Part shown: positions 13,365 through 25,332 of the stretch, in pieces
How the letters are laid out: each line of letters starts with the position of its first letter
Numbering within the stretch: position 1 is the stretch's first letter
Assembly: GCF_025698545.1 (NCBI RefSeq)
Contig: NC_068567.1
Coordinates: forward strand, 8,618,001 to 8,682,000
From: Gossypium raimondii
Taxonomy: Eukaryota; Streptophyta; Magnoliopsida; Malvales; Malvaceae
Direction: 5' to 3'
Length of the DNA stretch: 64,000 nucleotides
The notes under the pieces: generated by a model
What the model was told of the DNA's origin: nothing
The model's input: the letters and a program-made list of their open reading frames with translations, nothing else
Database searches by the model: none
Made by a program: the position numbers and the translations under genes

Positions 13365-13975
13365 TAACGAGTAAGTTTTCTCATCCTTTGCTGTACCCCA
13401 TTTTATATAACATTGATATATAAAATGGTTATGATGTTGGGATTTGAATCCCAGATTCCACGTCTTGAAGGTGTTTGCATGAGTCATAGGTTGAATGCAA
13501 ATTTTGATTCTAATTTATTAATCCCGATCATTCCACTCTTATCAGAGCTGACATGGTCAATTGTTTTTACTCTTAAAATTAATCACTCGTAGGTTTACAG
13601 GGAAGTTGAGTTCCTTCTAGCTGTGCCCTGGTATTGCAGAGAATAAGTTAAGAATTGACTTAAATTTAAACATTTGCCTGACACACACTGCATTATTGTT
13701 GAAGTCAGCATTTTTTTTTTTTTTTGCCATTACAGCTTCTGTAGTTATGTTCCTGGTACTTCAGTTTCTGCTCAACTCCAAGACCCAACATGTCAAATTC
13801 CACCAAATGAATGTTGGAGATTGTTATCACATTCAGAATCCCATTTTTGTTGCATTGCATTGAAAGAGCTGACCTTCGGGAATCTGCTCATTTTCAGTGC
13901 AAAAATAACTCTAGAACTTGGACTTGCTACTCTGGAACAGTTTCTTTATTTTTGTTTTTGGGTTGTCCTATAATT
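13365..13975 (+). other. 3' UTR of the MRF-like gene with an intron just after the stop
   Basis: Seven bases after the stop codon there is a consensus donor GTAAGT (13371) with a matching acceptor ending at 13592 (actcgtAG). The downstream stretch 13593 to about 13970 is T-rich with AATAA-like signals. An exon junction this close to the stop would not normally trigger nonsense-mediated decay. The polyadenylation site is not certain. Confidence 0.5.
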
Positions 13976-14467
13976 TGTTAATCTTATTTATTTAGGTAGA
14001 TCAATTTTTATGTTATTTCATTTTGTTTAGCAAGATCTGACTTGATTTGTACGGCAAACTATAATTTTATTATTTGATTTCTTTTACAATAATTTGCTTA
14101 ACTCCAGTCTAACTCATAATACGTGCTTCAAATTTTATCCATGTTTACCTATATTTGTGAAGAATTTATTTAAATTTGTGTTAAGTTCACCCATATTATT
14201 ATTTTTTAATTTTTACAAAAAAAATATGCTATTTATAATTTAGTATTTAATAATTTAATATATTTTATTAATTTTTTAAAATTTTAAATATAGATAATTT
14301 AACATATTTTTAATGATTTTATTATAATTTTACATGACTAGAGAACAAGTTGGATTTGAGCTCAGGATTTGAATGTCAAGCAAAAATTTAACCTCAACTT
14401 TAAATAATTATTTTTATCTAATATTTTTTTCTAAACTCTCTTAAATGATAGGATTTTTATTTAAATA

Positions 14468-14475
14468 ATTGTAAA
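14468..14475. repeat. 8-bp target site duplication, left copy (ATTGTAAA)
   Basis: Identical to 14904-14911 flanking the hAT MITE. Confidence 0.85.
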
Positions 14476-14903
14476 TAGAGGTGCTCATGGGCCGGCTGGC
14501 CCGGCTCGGCCCGACGGTCAGCCCAAAATATGGGTTTGGGCAAAAAAATGAGGCCCGTTTAGAAAATGGGCCGGGCCTTGGGCACCACTTTTTTGGCCCG
14601 GACTTGGCTTGACCCGACCCGAATATAATAATTTTTTATTTTTTATTTTTTTATTTTAAAAATATTTTTTTTATTTTTTTTATTTTAAAAATATTTTTAA
14701 AATACTTTATTTTTTATTAAAAAAATTAGTGTTTATTAAAAAAATAGGTTGGGCCAGGCCGAGCTCGGGCCTAGGAATTTTTTCCCAGGCCAAGCCAGGA
14801 CAAAATTTTAGGCCCAAATTTTCGGGCCGGGTCGGGCCCCAGGCATAGGACATGGACTAAAAAAATTTTGAGCCCGGTCCGGCCCGGCCCATGAGCACCT
14901 CTA
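14476..14903. mobile_element. GC-rich hAT MITE, 428 bp
   Basis: The terminal inverted repeats start TAGAGGTGCTCATGGGCCGG on both strands and are nearly perfect for about 24 bp. They are bounded by 8-bp direct copies of ATTGTAAA. The outer arms (about 100 bp each) are dense in GGGCC/GGCCC/CCCGA, while the core is almost pure A/T. No coding sequence is present. The arms are reverse complements over much of their length, so the element could fold into a long GC-rich hairpin. It is related to the elements at 8753-9377 and 34114. Confidence 0.88.
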
Positions 14904-14911
14904 ATTGTAAA
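14904..14911. repeat. 8-bp target site duplication, right copy (ATTGTAAA)
   Basis: Direct repeat of 14468-14475. Confidence 0.85.
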
Positions 14912-17900
14912 GAGGTTTTTTTTCTTTTCTTTTTCCCTTTGGAAGCTTAAACCATATTATGAGTTTTATTTTATTTGAAACATTCACGTTATCTTTATGT
15001 TGGAATTGGTTTTATATTTTGTTTATCTTAAAAGTGGAAAAAGTATGAACAAAATTTATTTGGTTGCACAAATTAATTAATTAGTAGAATGATCTTAGAT
15101 TAGTCCTAACTAGTTACCCTAATCCCTATAGCTAATTAAATTGGAAATACTTGTATAAAGGGAAGAGAGGAAGTAATGAATGGTTGAGATATCCCCACAG
15201 TCCACTTTAAAGCATTAATTGAGTAATTAATTATTAACATATTGAAGCAAAGTCATTTTAAACAATTATTCATTACTTCCAACATCATTTAGGGATTTAA
15301 ATAACCAAGCATCCGGTCTAATGCTTACCATAATTACCTATAATAATATTAAAATTGCACTTTAGCCTCTTTAAAAATGATAAAATTTAATTTAATCATT
15401 TAAAATTATAAAAATATAGCCTATTAAAATAATAAAATATATAATTTAATTCTGATCCTCCAAAAAATTTCTGACTTCATCCTGAGTAATCTACCATAAG
15501 TGCTGTTTCTCATTGGATAGTATTGAAATGGAAACATTTTGAGGAGAAGTGTTATTTTCTTCATCATAAAATATATTGTATTCTTCGAAATCTAGTTGGA
15601 TTTTGGTGGGATTTCTTTCTTTTTTAGTTGCTTTCTGCTGCTTCTAGGAATGGGGAGATGTTGTTAGTGGGAAATTTTCAGATTAAATTTACAATTTTAA
15701 CAGATAAGTTATTTTACTTCTTTGTTTAAGGATTTCTCAATTACTTATAAAATAAATTTAATTTTTCTCAAAAATTATTTTTGAAAGAATGGACGGTAAA
15801 ATCCATTTTATAGTATCATAAAAAAAGTAACTTATAATAAACCTAAATAAAATAAAAGATGACATTTGATTGCAACTACTAAAATTTCAAGCATTCAATC
15901 CTCTAGTGACAATTTCATTAATTTTTTTCTGAATGATGAAATAAAATCATTATATAATAGATTGTTTTGATATAAATTTTTAAATATGTTTTAGTCATTA
16001 TTTTAATTAACCCATTAAATAATTTATTGTTCTAAAATTAACCTAACATATACAATTTTTTTTTGAAAATTTAAAAAAAGTTAAGATGATTTATTAGAAA
16101 TAATTCATACATTCTAAACTTTTGCTCAATTTATTAATTAATTAAATGTTTTTAATTGTTGAAAGTTTGCAATTTTTAAAGATTTTGTAGTTTATCATTT
16201 TGATATTATAGGCGATTATATATGTTTTTTTTATACAATATTTAGAATTATCTATAGTCCCTCCCCAACCCTTAAATAAGAGAATAATGCATTTTAGCGT
16301 ACTTCAACCCATATCCTCCTGCACTGACAACAATATCGATGTGAATCGAATTAAGACTTCATCAACAAATAACCTTTGTGTCACACATTTAATTTCCTTT
16401 CACATTTTAATGATTCTATGGTGAAATTCAACCACCATTCATTTAAATTTCTTTTGACACAAATACTTTTTCACAAGTTAAGGAAATAAAAAAACACAAT
16501 TAGGGTCTCAAACAATTAGATTTTGACTTTAGTAATTTAGTAAATGTGATTTTTACTACGTCATAAGGTAGTCAATATCATATTGGTGGATGTATTGTTT
16601 TTCTACTGATATTGGTATGTACAAGTATCGATCTATTTCGATGTATTGTTTTAGATTTATCTCTATTTTTGTAAAACATTTAATATATGCATATAAAAGT
16701 ATTTACAAATATCAAATAATAAAATTAAATAAATCTAGAATATAAAATACTCATAAAAATAAAATTTAGGTTGAAGTTGTAATATATGTATATAAATGTT
16801 TTATTTTATTATTTTATTTTGATCACATCTTTCTTATATTTGAATTTGGATTTGACAGATTACTTGTGCATAAAATAATTTAAATATATATTTTCATTAC
16901 TCTAAATATTGAGGGTTTTTTATCAAAATAATATAAAAATTTTAATTACGAAAATGGTTTGGGTTGTAAGCTATTTACGGAAATGAAATGTTTTCTATAG
17001 TATTTTGAGTATCATCAATGTGTCGAATGGCATCATCCTAAAATTTTCCAAATTAACAAATAATCATTCTGTTGAAAATATATATATTTTTAACTAATGC
17101 GCCCAATGTTTCAGACATTATGATCATGATGTAATTAAGTTTTAAATAATTTGTATAAATATAAATCATAAGTTTATGAATACTTATTGTAAATAAGTAA
17201 ATAAATTAAATTAAATAGATAACCTTGAAAATTTGCAGTATTACAAACCTAAACTTATATCCATAATCAATTTACTCATTATATTACACGATATTTAAAA
17301 TATTTTTATTAAAACAAAAATAAATTAGTACATTAATATGATTGAAGCAAAATAAATTTATTAATAAATCTAAAGCTTAATATTCTAATCCACTTATGCA
17401 GATTTCAATGTAATTGTGTGGATAATAAAAATAACATATAATAATTAGATATAAAATACGAATGATATGAAAAATCAAATAAAATACGAATTATATGATA
17501 ATAAAATTTGTCACCAATAATACTGTAGCAATTGTTACTCATATTTGTGTCAATATCTTACTTTATATATACCAGATTTTATGTTACCCACAATTTTAAG
17601 TTAACGAAAATAATATATTCATAAATATGTATTAATAAATGATTATCAGTGGAGCGGCAAAAGGTTTTTTATATGAATTTATTGGTTTTCTGTTTGATTC
17701 TCAAATAATATTTTTCATTTTTTATTCAAAATTATGTAAATATATGAAAATACTATTATAATAATATTAATTACCCTTTAAAGTGAGGGTATCTTAGTAA
17801 TTTTATAGTTGAGTTAATATCGAGTGACTCGTGAAACCAACTCAGTCAACCATTTTATATATAATGTCTAGATATATGATAAAGATGTAATTTGAAATAT

Positions 17901-18342
17901 TATAGGGACTGTTATGACAATTTATTTTCAGGTTTGGTCTTTTAGGCAATTTCATTTAATTTATGTTAATTTTTTTTATTAATCTCATTATAGTTTTGAT
18001 GGTATCTACTCTTTTTGACACAAGTGTTAGAATTTCCATAGATGCGCTTCAACACACTCGAATCCACGTCCATAGGACAATACCTATGTCAATGGAGCTA
18101 ATACTCAATCGATTTCGTTTCATTATATTAATTAAATTAAGTAATTAAATAGAAATTTAGAAAAAAAAAAAAAGAAGAAAGAAATAGGTTTCCATAAATA
18201 GTTATAGAGATATTTTTAGTGAAGCCATATCTACAGCAATATAAAAGCATCAAATGAATTACTGGGGTGTGAAAGTTAAAAGGGTTTTTTTCCCCTTTAA
18301 GAAACGTAAATCAAAGCTGAATTTTGCCGTTAATTAACCGCC
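14912..18342. other. gene-free AT-rich region
   Basis: No gene can be supported. Positions 15345-15490 are a diverged dispersed repeat ('gcactttagcctctttaaaaat' to 'cttcatcctga') of a type also hinted at near 23650. Positions 16260-16440 and 18030-18110 contain another dispersed motif (cttcaaccca/cttcaacacactcgaatcc). The last 200 bp before 18343 is probable promoter and leader of the Rab gene. Confidence 0.55.
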
Positions 18343-20346
18343 ATGTCAATGCGCAGACGAACCTTGCTGAAGGTCATTGTTCTCGGTGATAGCGGGTACG
18401 ATCCTTGTTTATTTTAATTTCAATTCCTATGGCTTCATTCAAATGAAAAATTTACGAATTTTTGTAAATTCGTTAAATGTTAGTAAATTTGATTGCTTTT
18501 TGTGTCAATGTCAGAGTGGGAAAGACGTCGTTGATGAATCAGTATCCTTTCATCCGTATTTGAATTTTATTTTTTTTAAATTTTTGTGTAAATTTTTTAA
18601 GAGGTTGTTAATTTTTATCTAAATGCCAATGCGGCTTTGATTTAATGGCTAGCTTGAGAGTTTAGAAACTTTGATATTGCATATTCGAATTCCAGCTGCG
18701 TAATGCATGGGTGAGTTAGTTTGTGCAAGTCCCACCTGTGCAAACCATGCAAGGGTGAATTAGTTTGTTGATATGGTTATTAAGTTCAATGTCTAAAATG
18801 ATGATTAATTCTGATGGTAATTGTTGATATAATCGTAAATTGAAAATCATTTGAATATTTTTTTTTATTCACTTAGTTTACAATGTTTTCAAGATTAACT
18901 CGTTGAATTTAGATATGTTCATATGAAGTTTACTCAACAATATAAAGCAACTATTGGTGCTGATTTTGTCACTAAAGAACTCCAGATTGACGACCGGGAT
19001 GTCACTCTTCAAGTAGAGTTTTTTCTTCTTATCTGGGTGCTTTTATGTTGTTTATAGCTCAAATCTGAAGATGTTTTTTCTTTTGCATTGGTTAGATATG
19101 GGACACTGCAGGGCAGGAAAGGTTTCAAAGTCTTGGAGTTGCCTTCTATAGAGGTGCAGATTGTTGTGTGCTAGTTTATGATGTTAATGTGATGAAATCA
19201 TTTGACAGCCTTGACAATTGGCATGAGGAGTTCCTTAAACAGGTTTCATTTTTTCCCTTCCTCTGTTCTTTCATTTCACTTTAAGCTGTTTGTTTTTATG
19301 CCTCTATAGCATCCACGTAGTTATAAACATGTCAAGAACAAGCAATGTATTAGGCCTTTTTTGGCTTGTACTGCTTTTAGTACCGCTGCCATGATAAATC
19401 TTTAAGCTTGTGCTAAGGCATGGCTTGTGAATATACTAAAAGATTGAAGCCACTCTAGTGAAATTTTCCAATGAAAATTTTGTAGGACATAAATTCTTTA
19501 TGAGAAACAGTGGTTAATTACCTGAAGCACACCTTACATGAGGAAAACTTTCTTGCAAGATGGTCTTTTGTTGATTGACCTTGATCAGAGGCTTTTTCGT
19601 TTTCTTTAACTACTAATGGTTCCATCTGCACACCCTAAACTGCATATTAATTTCTATATGAAAGTGATTAGCATGCTGATATGGTTTCTATATCTGGTTT
19701 CATGCCAGGCAAATCCTACTGACCCCAGGACATTTCCTTTTATATTGCTTGGAAACAAGATAGATGTAGATGGCGGTAATACTCGAGTGGTAAGGATGTC
19801 TAGTTTCTATACTTGCTAATTTTCTTTTATCCTCACCTTACCTCAGCTTAATAAGTGGTGTCTTGAGCCATGTAGGTCTCTGAGAAGAAAGCAAAAGACT
19901 GGTGCGCTTCAAAAGAAAACATACCTTACTTTGAAACATCAGCAAAAGAAGATATCAACGTTGATGCTGCATTCCATTGTATTGCCAAAACTGCTCTCGC
20001 GAATGAGCGCGAGCAGGACATGTAAGTTCATCTATCTTGAGGTATATTCCCTTTGTTTTTTTAAGTGAATTTTGGCATGTCCAACTTGGTGTTATTGCCC
20101 CAGGAAGCAGTATGGTTTCATCAAACAATGGAGATTCGGATATGATCATTATCTTGTCTTGCATTTTTCACTGCACAGCCGTGATCTTTAGCGTATGCCT
20201 TTGGGACATTATATAGTTAAAAGTTGGGGAAAAAGGACGATATTTCTGAGTATTGATATCACATTTGTGTATGAATTTGCAGATATTTTCAGGGCATCCC
20301 AGATGCTGTCAGTGAGACTGAGCAAAGAGGTGGCTGTGCATGCTGA
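18343..20346 (+). CDS. Rab7-type small GTPase, RABG3 group (RABG3a-like)
   Basis: Seven exons (18343-18395, 18515-18541, 18913-19012, 19096-19242, 19709-19789, 19876-20021, 20283-20346) encode 205 residues. All junctions are GT-AG and in phase. Nucleotide-binding motifs are complete: P-loop GDSGVGKT (15-22), switch [19 protein letters not shown] and ETSAK. The Rab7 signatures [20 protein letters not shown] and the [13 protein letters not shown] effector loop are present. The C-terminus [22 protein letters not shown] ends in CAC for double geranylgeranylation. The YFQGIPDAV tail and the ALANE(R/H)EQDIYF run resemble Arabidopsis RABG3a more than the b-f members. RABG3 proteins act on the vacuolar membrane in late-endosome/vacuole fusion. 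The start is the only upstream in-frame AUG giving the usual MxxRRRTLLK N-terminus; a second AUG lies two codons downstream. Confidence 0.95.
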
Positions 20347-20938
20347 TTACGAGCCAAACTCGTCATTTTATTTTTTGTTGCTCAATGCATCCATATTTGC
20401 TGGTTCCTATGATTCTTATCCATTATATATACATACATTTGTATTCTAAAATCCCTTTATTGAAGCATTATGTGATACCATTGTTTTTGTTAGAGATGAA
20501 AGTATAAGAACTAAAATTTTGTACAACCCCAGGTGATTTTGCTTTTAGTTTTTTATTAGGGTCATATATTCAAATTTTAGTATATGGTTAAGCTTTCATT
20601 CAAGAAATGATGATTGTTCATGTTTTCATTGGACTTTAATATATTCTTGAAAGCATAAATTCCTAAGTTTTGCTGATATTTTGGTAAATGAAAGTTGTTT
20701 TTCGACATTTTTACTAGCCCCCTGGTTTCAAGTTCAAATCTTAGCATGTGCAGTTGAGGAAGAATATGAGCAAGATCAGCTTAGCTAAACCATATATATT
20801 AGGAACCTATCCCAGCAAATAAACATCAAGAAAACACCGGTATAAACCGAGGAACTCTTTAAAGATTCAGGAACCATCGATGTTTACCACATTCACATTG
20901 TCGATCTTTTTCATGCACAAAGCTAACTTTGTTCTGGT
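20347..20938. other. intergenic space between convergent Rab and laccase genes
   Basis: The two genes run toward each other with about 590 bp between stop codons. The left part is the likely Rab 3' UTR and the right part the laccase 3' UTR. I see no other gene. Confidence 0.55.
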
Positions 20939-23429
20939 TTATTCAGCCGAAACTTCCAAAGCTTTGTGAATGGAAGGATAACTTGCACAAGAAGGCATGT
21001 TAGGAGGGGGAGTACGAATGCTTGTTTCCGGATTGCTGCCATTCTTCACTATCAGAACAGTGTTCATTCCCCAAATCAAATGTCTACCTTCCTGGCAGTG
21101 CATTGCCCACACTCCTGCTCACAAGTTCGAACAAAATTCGGGTTTTATAGCACCAGCATATGGCTATATATAACATGTTTAGAGTCTGCAATAAAAATGG
21201 AAAAGGTACACACACAGAGGCAAAATTATAGAAAGTTACCAGGATTGTTAGCTTTAAATCTGATCGTCAGCCATCCTTTCACAGGGAGTGAAGCAGTGCT
21301 GAGGTAAGGTGGATCAACTAGATTATAGGTTTCCGTATCTCTTGTACTGTTGAAATTCCCATAACCCTCTCCGAGTACGTAAAATTTATGCCCGTGTATA
21401 TACATAGAATGCTCATCCGATGCGTTCAACAGATTTGTTGACTGAAACACTATCTCAACCTCTTCACCGTATTCCAAAACTTTCACCTTCGTCCCCTTCA
21501 ATGGATGCGTACTATCATCTCTCAAATCGGCGACAAAGTCGAAGTAATAGGGAGGCTCATCCGGAAAATCCAAGGTATAGAATCCACTCAAGTTCCTACG
21601 ATGAAAAATCTATGATATTGGAACCATCTCCAGTGACATTATATCAAATATATTTCTACAAGGGAAAGCCATAAGTGCTCTGCTGAATCCTTGAACCCCG
21701 ACATCTGCAAGGCCTTCCCTCATTCACCAATTACGGTCTCTTTTGTACCAAAAGAAAACGCGAGAAACTATAAAGGAGGTGAATTTTTACCTGTAATAAG
21801 CTTGAAGCACATCTGTTGAGGGGTTCACCCAGCTTATATTGTTTAAGCTTGAAAGAAGAGTATAGTCCATATACGCAGAAAAGTTGTGAACAATTTTATC
21901 CATGGAAGCTGTTATGTACATTTGGGTAGTTACGTTTCTCGGAACATCTATAGGATGTTCTTTGCTTGCCAAGCTTTTCAGACGCTTCCTGAATTGTGTT
22001 GCAGAATCATAGTCGGTATACGAAGGAAGTTTTTCAGGAAAGAAAGGAGATGACAGTCGGTCGTATTTCCCTCTATACTCAAGAATCGCAGAAGCATTTG
22101 TTTTATCATATCCGGTAAAAAACAGATTATCGGTGTAATATTGTCGACCGGCCATGTAATAACGACCAGGAGATCGATTTGTTTTGACTAAAACATCCAT
22201 TGTCTGACCATTTGATAACATGACATAACTTGTAGTAAAAGGTTTCAGGTAGCTTCCATCGATTCCAACAACTATGAGATCATGTCCTGCTATTGCAAAG
22301 AAGAACTCTTCATTCATCAATGCATTGACTAAGCGAATCAAGTACGTCTTCCCGTAATCGACTTGCCATCGGTATGCCATCTCTGCAACACAAGATCAAT
22401 ATATAATCATGTATAAGATGTCACAATTATCCATTGATTTTTCTGCAATTGAAAGCTTAAACAGAAATTTGAGCTCAAAAGCTCTAAAATCATGAAAACT
22501 CTTAAGCCTATAGGAAATGATCCAACAATTATAGTTTAGGATACCTTTAGAACAAGCACAGAAATCTCCTGGCTGGCCATTTATGATATAAGCATCAGAT
22601 ACAGGGACATCTTTCCCAGTTCTCAGGATCTCTTTGATTACCTTGTTTACATCATAGGTAAACCAGGTCCCTGCATGCATTCATATATAAGTTTATTCAT
22701 TCTCATATACACACATACATACACACCTAAATATGCAATTAAGCAAAGAAATTAAGGGTTACCGAGTATGAGGATTTGTTCTCCAGCAGGAGTGGGAAAA
22801 GGGTAGGAAAATCCATGAGGAGGGTAAATGACAATGGCACCATGAACAGTGTTTCTAGTCCAATCACTGTTAGCATGCCACCAGAGGGTTCCTTCTTCCT
22901 CAGAAAACACAACTTCATATGTGAAATTGTGGCCAGGTTCAATAGGGCATTGCGTGATGTATGCTGACCCATCTGACCATGGATTCCTTGGTTGCTTTAC
23001 CCCATGCCTGCAAATGAAACCCCCAAAATATTATTGATATAAAATCTTGGTCTGTAACAGATATGTAAATGAACTAGAGAGAAAACTTTACCAGTGAACG
23101 GTGAGACCAGAATCCCCATGATTATGGACATTAACAAACACCGTATCACCTTTATGAACATAAATGGTGGGTCCTGGGAATTGGCCATTAACAACCAGCA
23201 TACTCTTGGTCTTGCACAGCCTCGTGAAATTCTTCTCAGCCAGCTACAGTTCAGATCCAGAAGATCATCACAGTATATATTCATATACATATGCATTTAT
23301 TGGAAACGAAAGATGGATCTAAAAGTTACTTACAACAAAATCATAATAGTGAACTTCAGCTTCAACTACCCAAATGATAATCCCAGCGAGAAACAAAAGT
23401 AATACAGGACATGCTGGCTCAACACCCAT
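20939..23429 (-). CDS. laccase-family multicopper oxidase with depleted trinuclear copper site
   Basis: Seven exons (23334-23429, 23092-23243, 22763-23007, 22545-22670, 21791-22382, 21240-21595, 20939-21114) give 580 residues with clean GT-AG introns in phase. A signal peptide (hydrophobic about residues 8-22) precedes HYYDFV, so the protein should be secreted to the apoplast. Three cupredoxin domains are recognisable ([39 protein letters not shown]). Type 1 copper ligands are intact: His466, Cys529, His534 and axial Met539. In the trinuclear site His82, His84, His127, His471 and His528 remain. However WHAH is WHAN (Asn129), HPxHxHG is HSMYIHG (Tyr469) and HCH is HCQ (Gln530). By alignment to ascorbate oxidase each of the three coppers thus loses one ligand. 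The frame is otherwise intact, with many N-glycosylation sequons. It resembles laccase-14/15-like proteins, and oxidase activity is doubtful. Confidence 0.93.
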
Positions 23430-23960
23430 GGTTTCTTTCTTTGAAAGAGAAAACAGAGACTATTGTTCATATATACGTGTATTTCATGTGTGTGTATAAA
23501 TATAGTATTTTGTTACTGTAAAACTATAAAAATATAAAAAAAAACATCGTGTGGTTATAATTTTATTAATTTGCAATCAATATATAATTTTATCATTAAA
23601 AGAAAATTTTCCTTTAAGATCCGGTCCTCCTCTCCCCCCCCCCCCCCCGGGCCCAACCTTGCTCCGCCACTGCACTGTACCATCTTTGTCAAAATTGCTT
23701 TTGTCAGAAAAACTACTTTTCAAACAATGCTAAATACAAATTTTTTAAAGTTAAAATGCTTTTCTTTTCTCCATTATTTATATAAAAAAAACACATTTTC
23801 ATGGTACTAAATACTAATTTTTTTATTATAAATTTGTATGTGATGGATTTCAGTAATGCAATTCACATTAATAAAATTTTAATTTTTTCATTTAATTAAA
23901 ATTTTATTTAAATATAATTATATTATACATATTTTATTATATTTGTGTTTTAAATATTTA
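23430..23960. other. laccase upstream region and C-rich repeat remnant
   Basis: Positions 23430-23560 are the likely laccase leader and promoter. Positions 23630-23690 carry a poly-C run followed by 'gggcccaaccttgctccgccactgc', the terminal phrase of a dispersed repeat. Nothing coding is visible. Confidence 0.5.
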
Positions 23961-24647
23961 CACTACGTTTGGTTCGCTGTAATGGAATAGAGTTATAATG
24001 TAATAGAGTTGTAATGAAATAGAGCTGTAATCAGTAATTCAACTGCTTAGTTGAATGAAATAGAATAGAACTGTAATAATATTCTTGTGCTTGGTTGAAT
24101 GGAATAATTTTATAATAGCATAAGGAAAAAAAAAAAACTAAATTGACCAGAGTACCCTTAGCGATTTTTTTAAGTAGATAATTATTGTTATTAAATTTTA
24201 ATAGGATTATTATTAAAATAATTTAATCATATTTTAATATAATTATTATTAAATATAATTTAATAAATATAATATAATATTTAATAATATTTTAATATAA
24301 ATTAATATATATAATAATATTTTAATATAATTATTTTTATATTAATTTATATTAAAATATTTTTTGTTTTATATTAAACTATATTAAAATATTTCAAATA
24401 TTTTATTTTATATTTTCTAAGTCCAAATTTTAAAGGATTAATCTGGATTTTTTTTTTGTTATTCAATGTTGCATGGAATAGCCATTTTTTGGTGATACCA
24501 AAGAATAACTATTACGGGAAGACAAGTAATAAGAAAGTAATGGTCATTTCATTGAATGAGTATTACGTTCAACCAAATAAAGGAATGGTTTACCATTCAA
24601 TGAATAAGGAGGTAATGTTATTCTATTCCCCCCAACGAAACATGCTG
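23961..24647. mobile_element. PIF/Harbinger-like MITE, 687 bp
   Basis: The ends are imperfect inverted repeats (left CACTACGTTTGGTTCG, right read inward CAGCATGTTTCGTTGG), flanked by TTA on both sides, the 3-bp duplication of PIF/Harbinger elements. Subterminal regions carry repeated GTAATGGAATAGA-type phrases on the left and their complement on the right. The core is nearly all A/T and non-coding. Confidence 0.6.
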
Positions 24648-24689
24648 TTAGTTTTCACACACATAGGTGTGATAGAATTTTTTATTCAT

Positions 24690-24989
24690 AATGTTATTGA
24701 TTGAGTTGGTGTCACAAGTTAACTCGACATCAACTGCGATTGATGACATACCAAGATAAACAATTGTAGTGCATTTAGTATTCTTAATTTGATGTATTTA
24801 TGTGTTTAAATTTTGTTTTACTCGCACTGTAATCTATTTTTTTCATTTTAATATAGTACATATTTCGTGTGTTATTATTAATTAGTTTCAAACCATACAC
24901 TTAATAATTTATTATATATTGTTTTCAACACAACTCTATGTTCTAAGTATGTAGTTTCCACACGCATTTATGTGTGATAAAATTTCTAG
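24690..24989 (+). mobile_element. Helitron-type 3' terminus
   Basis: The stretch ends in a hairpin (CACACGCATTTATGTGTG) followed by ten bases and then CTAG, with T next. This is the classic Helitron 3' end: a short stem-loop, CTRR, and insertion before T. Related copies lie at 8205-8571 and 63230-63480. The 5' TC end is not identified and no Rep/helicase is present, so it is a non-autonomous or truncated copy. Confidence 0.5.
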
Positions 24990-25100
24990 TATAACCTTTT
25001 ATATTTGAATTTATAATGACCATTTTTAATATTTAAAATATAGTTTATACATTGAAATTAAATTTTACAAATAATTAAGCTTAAACATATTCAAAATTAT

Positions 25101-25108
<8 letters not shown>

Positions 25109-25150
<42 letters not shown>
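25109..25150. repeat. (TA)n microsatellite
   Basis: About 20 uninterrupted TA units. Confidence 0.9.
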
Positions 25151-25151
<1 letters not shown>

Positions 25152-25332
25152 AAATATTAATAATACATTACAACAATTTTTTATATTTTATTGAAATATT
25201 ATAATGTTAGTGAATTTAAACATCATTTAAATCTATATTTTTTACTTTATAATATCATGTCAAAAATAAATATTTTATTTTTAAAAAATATTTTTTAACA
25301 ACAATTTTGAACGGTTAAATGTTAAATTAAAC

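Noticed and set aside
20966..21674. Plus-strand frames across the laccase gene
   Set aside because: Antisense shadows of the laccase exons.
23551..23810. Proline-rich frames around the poly-C run
   Set aside because: Created by a homopolymer at the end of a dispersed repeat.
25109..25150. (TA)n tract as a possible origin or regulatory site
   Set aside because: Plain microsatellite with no supporting context.
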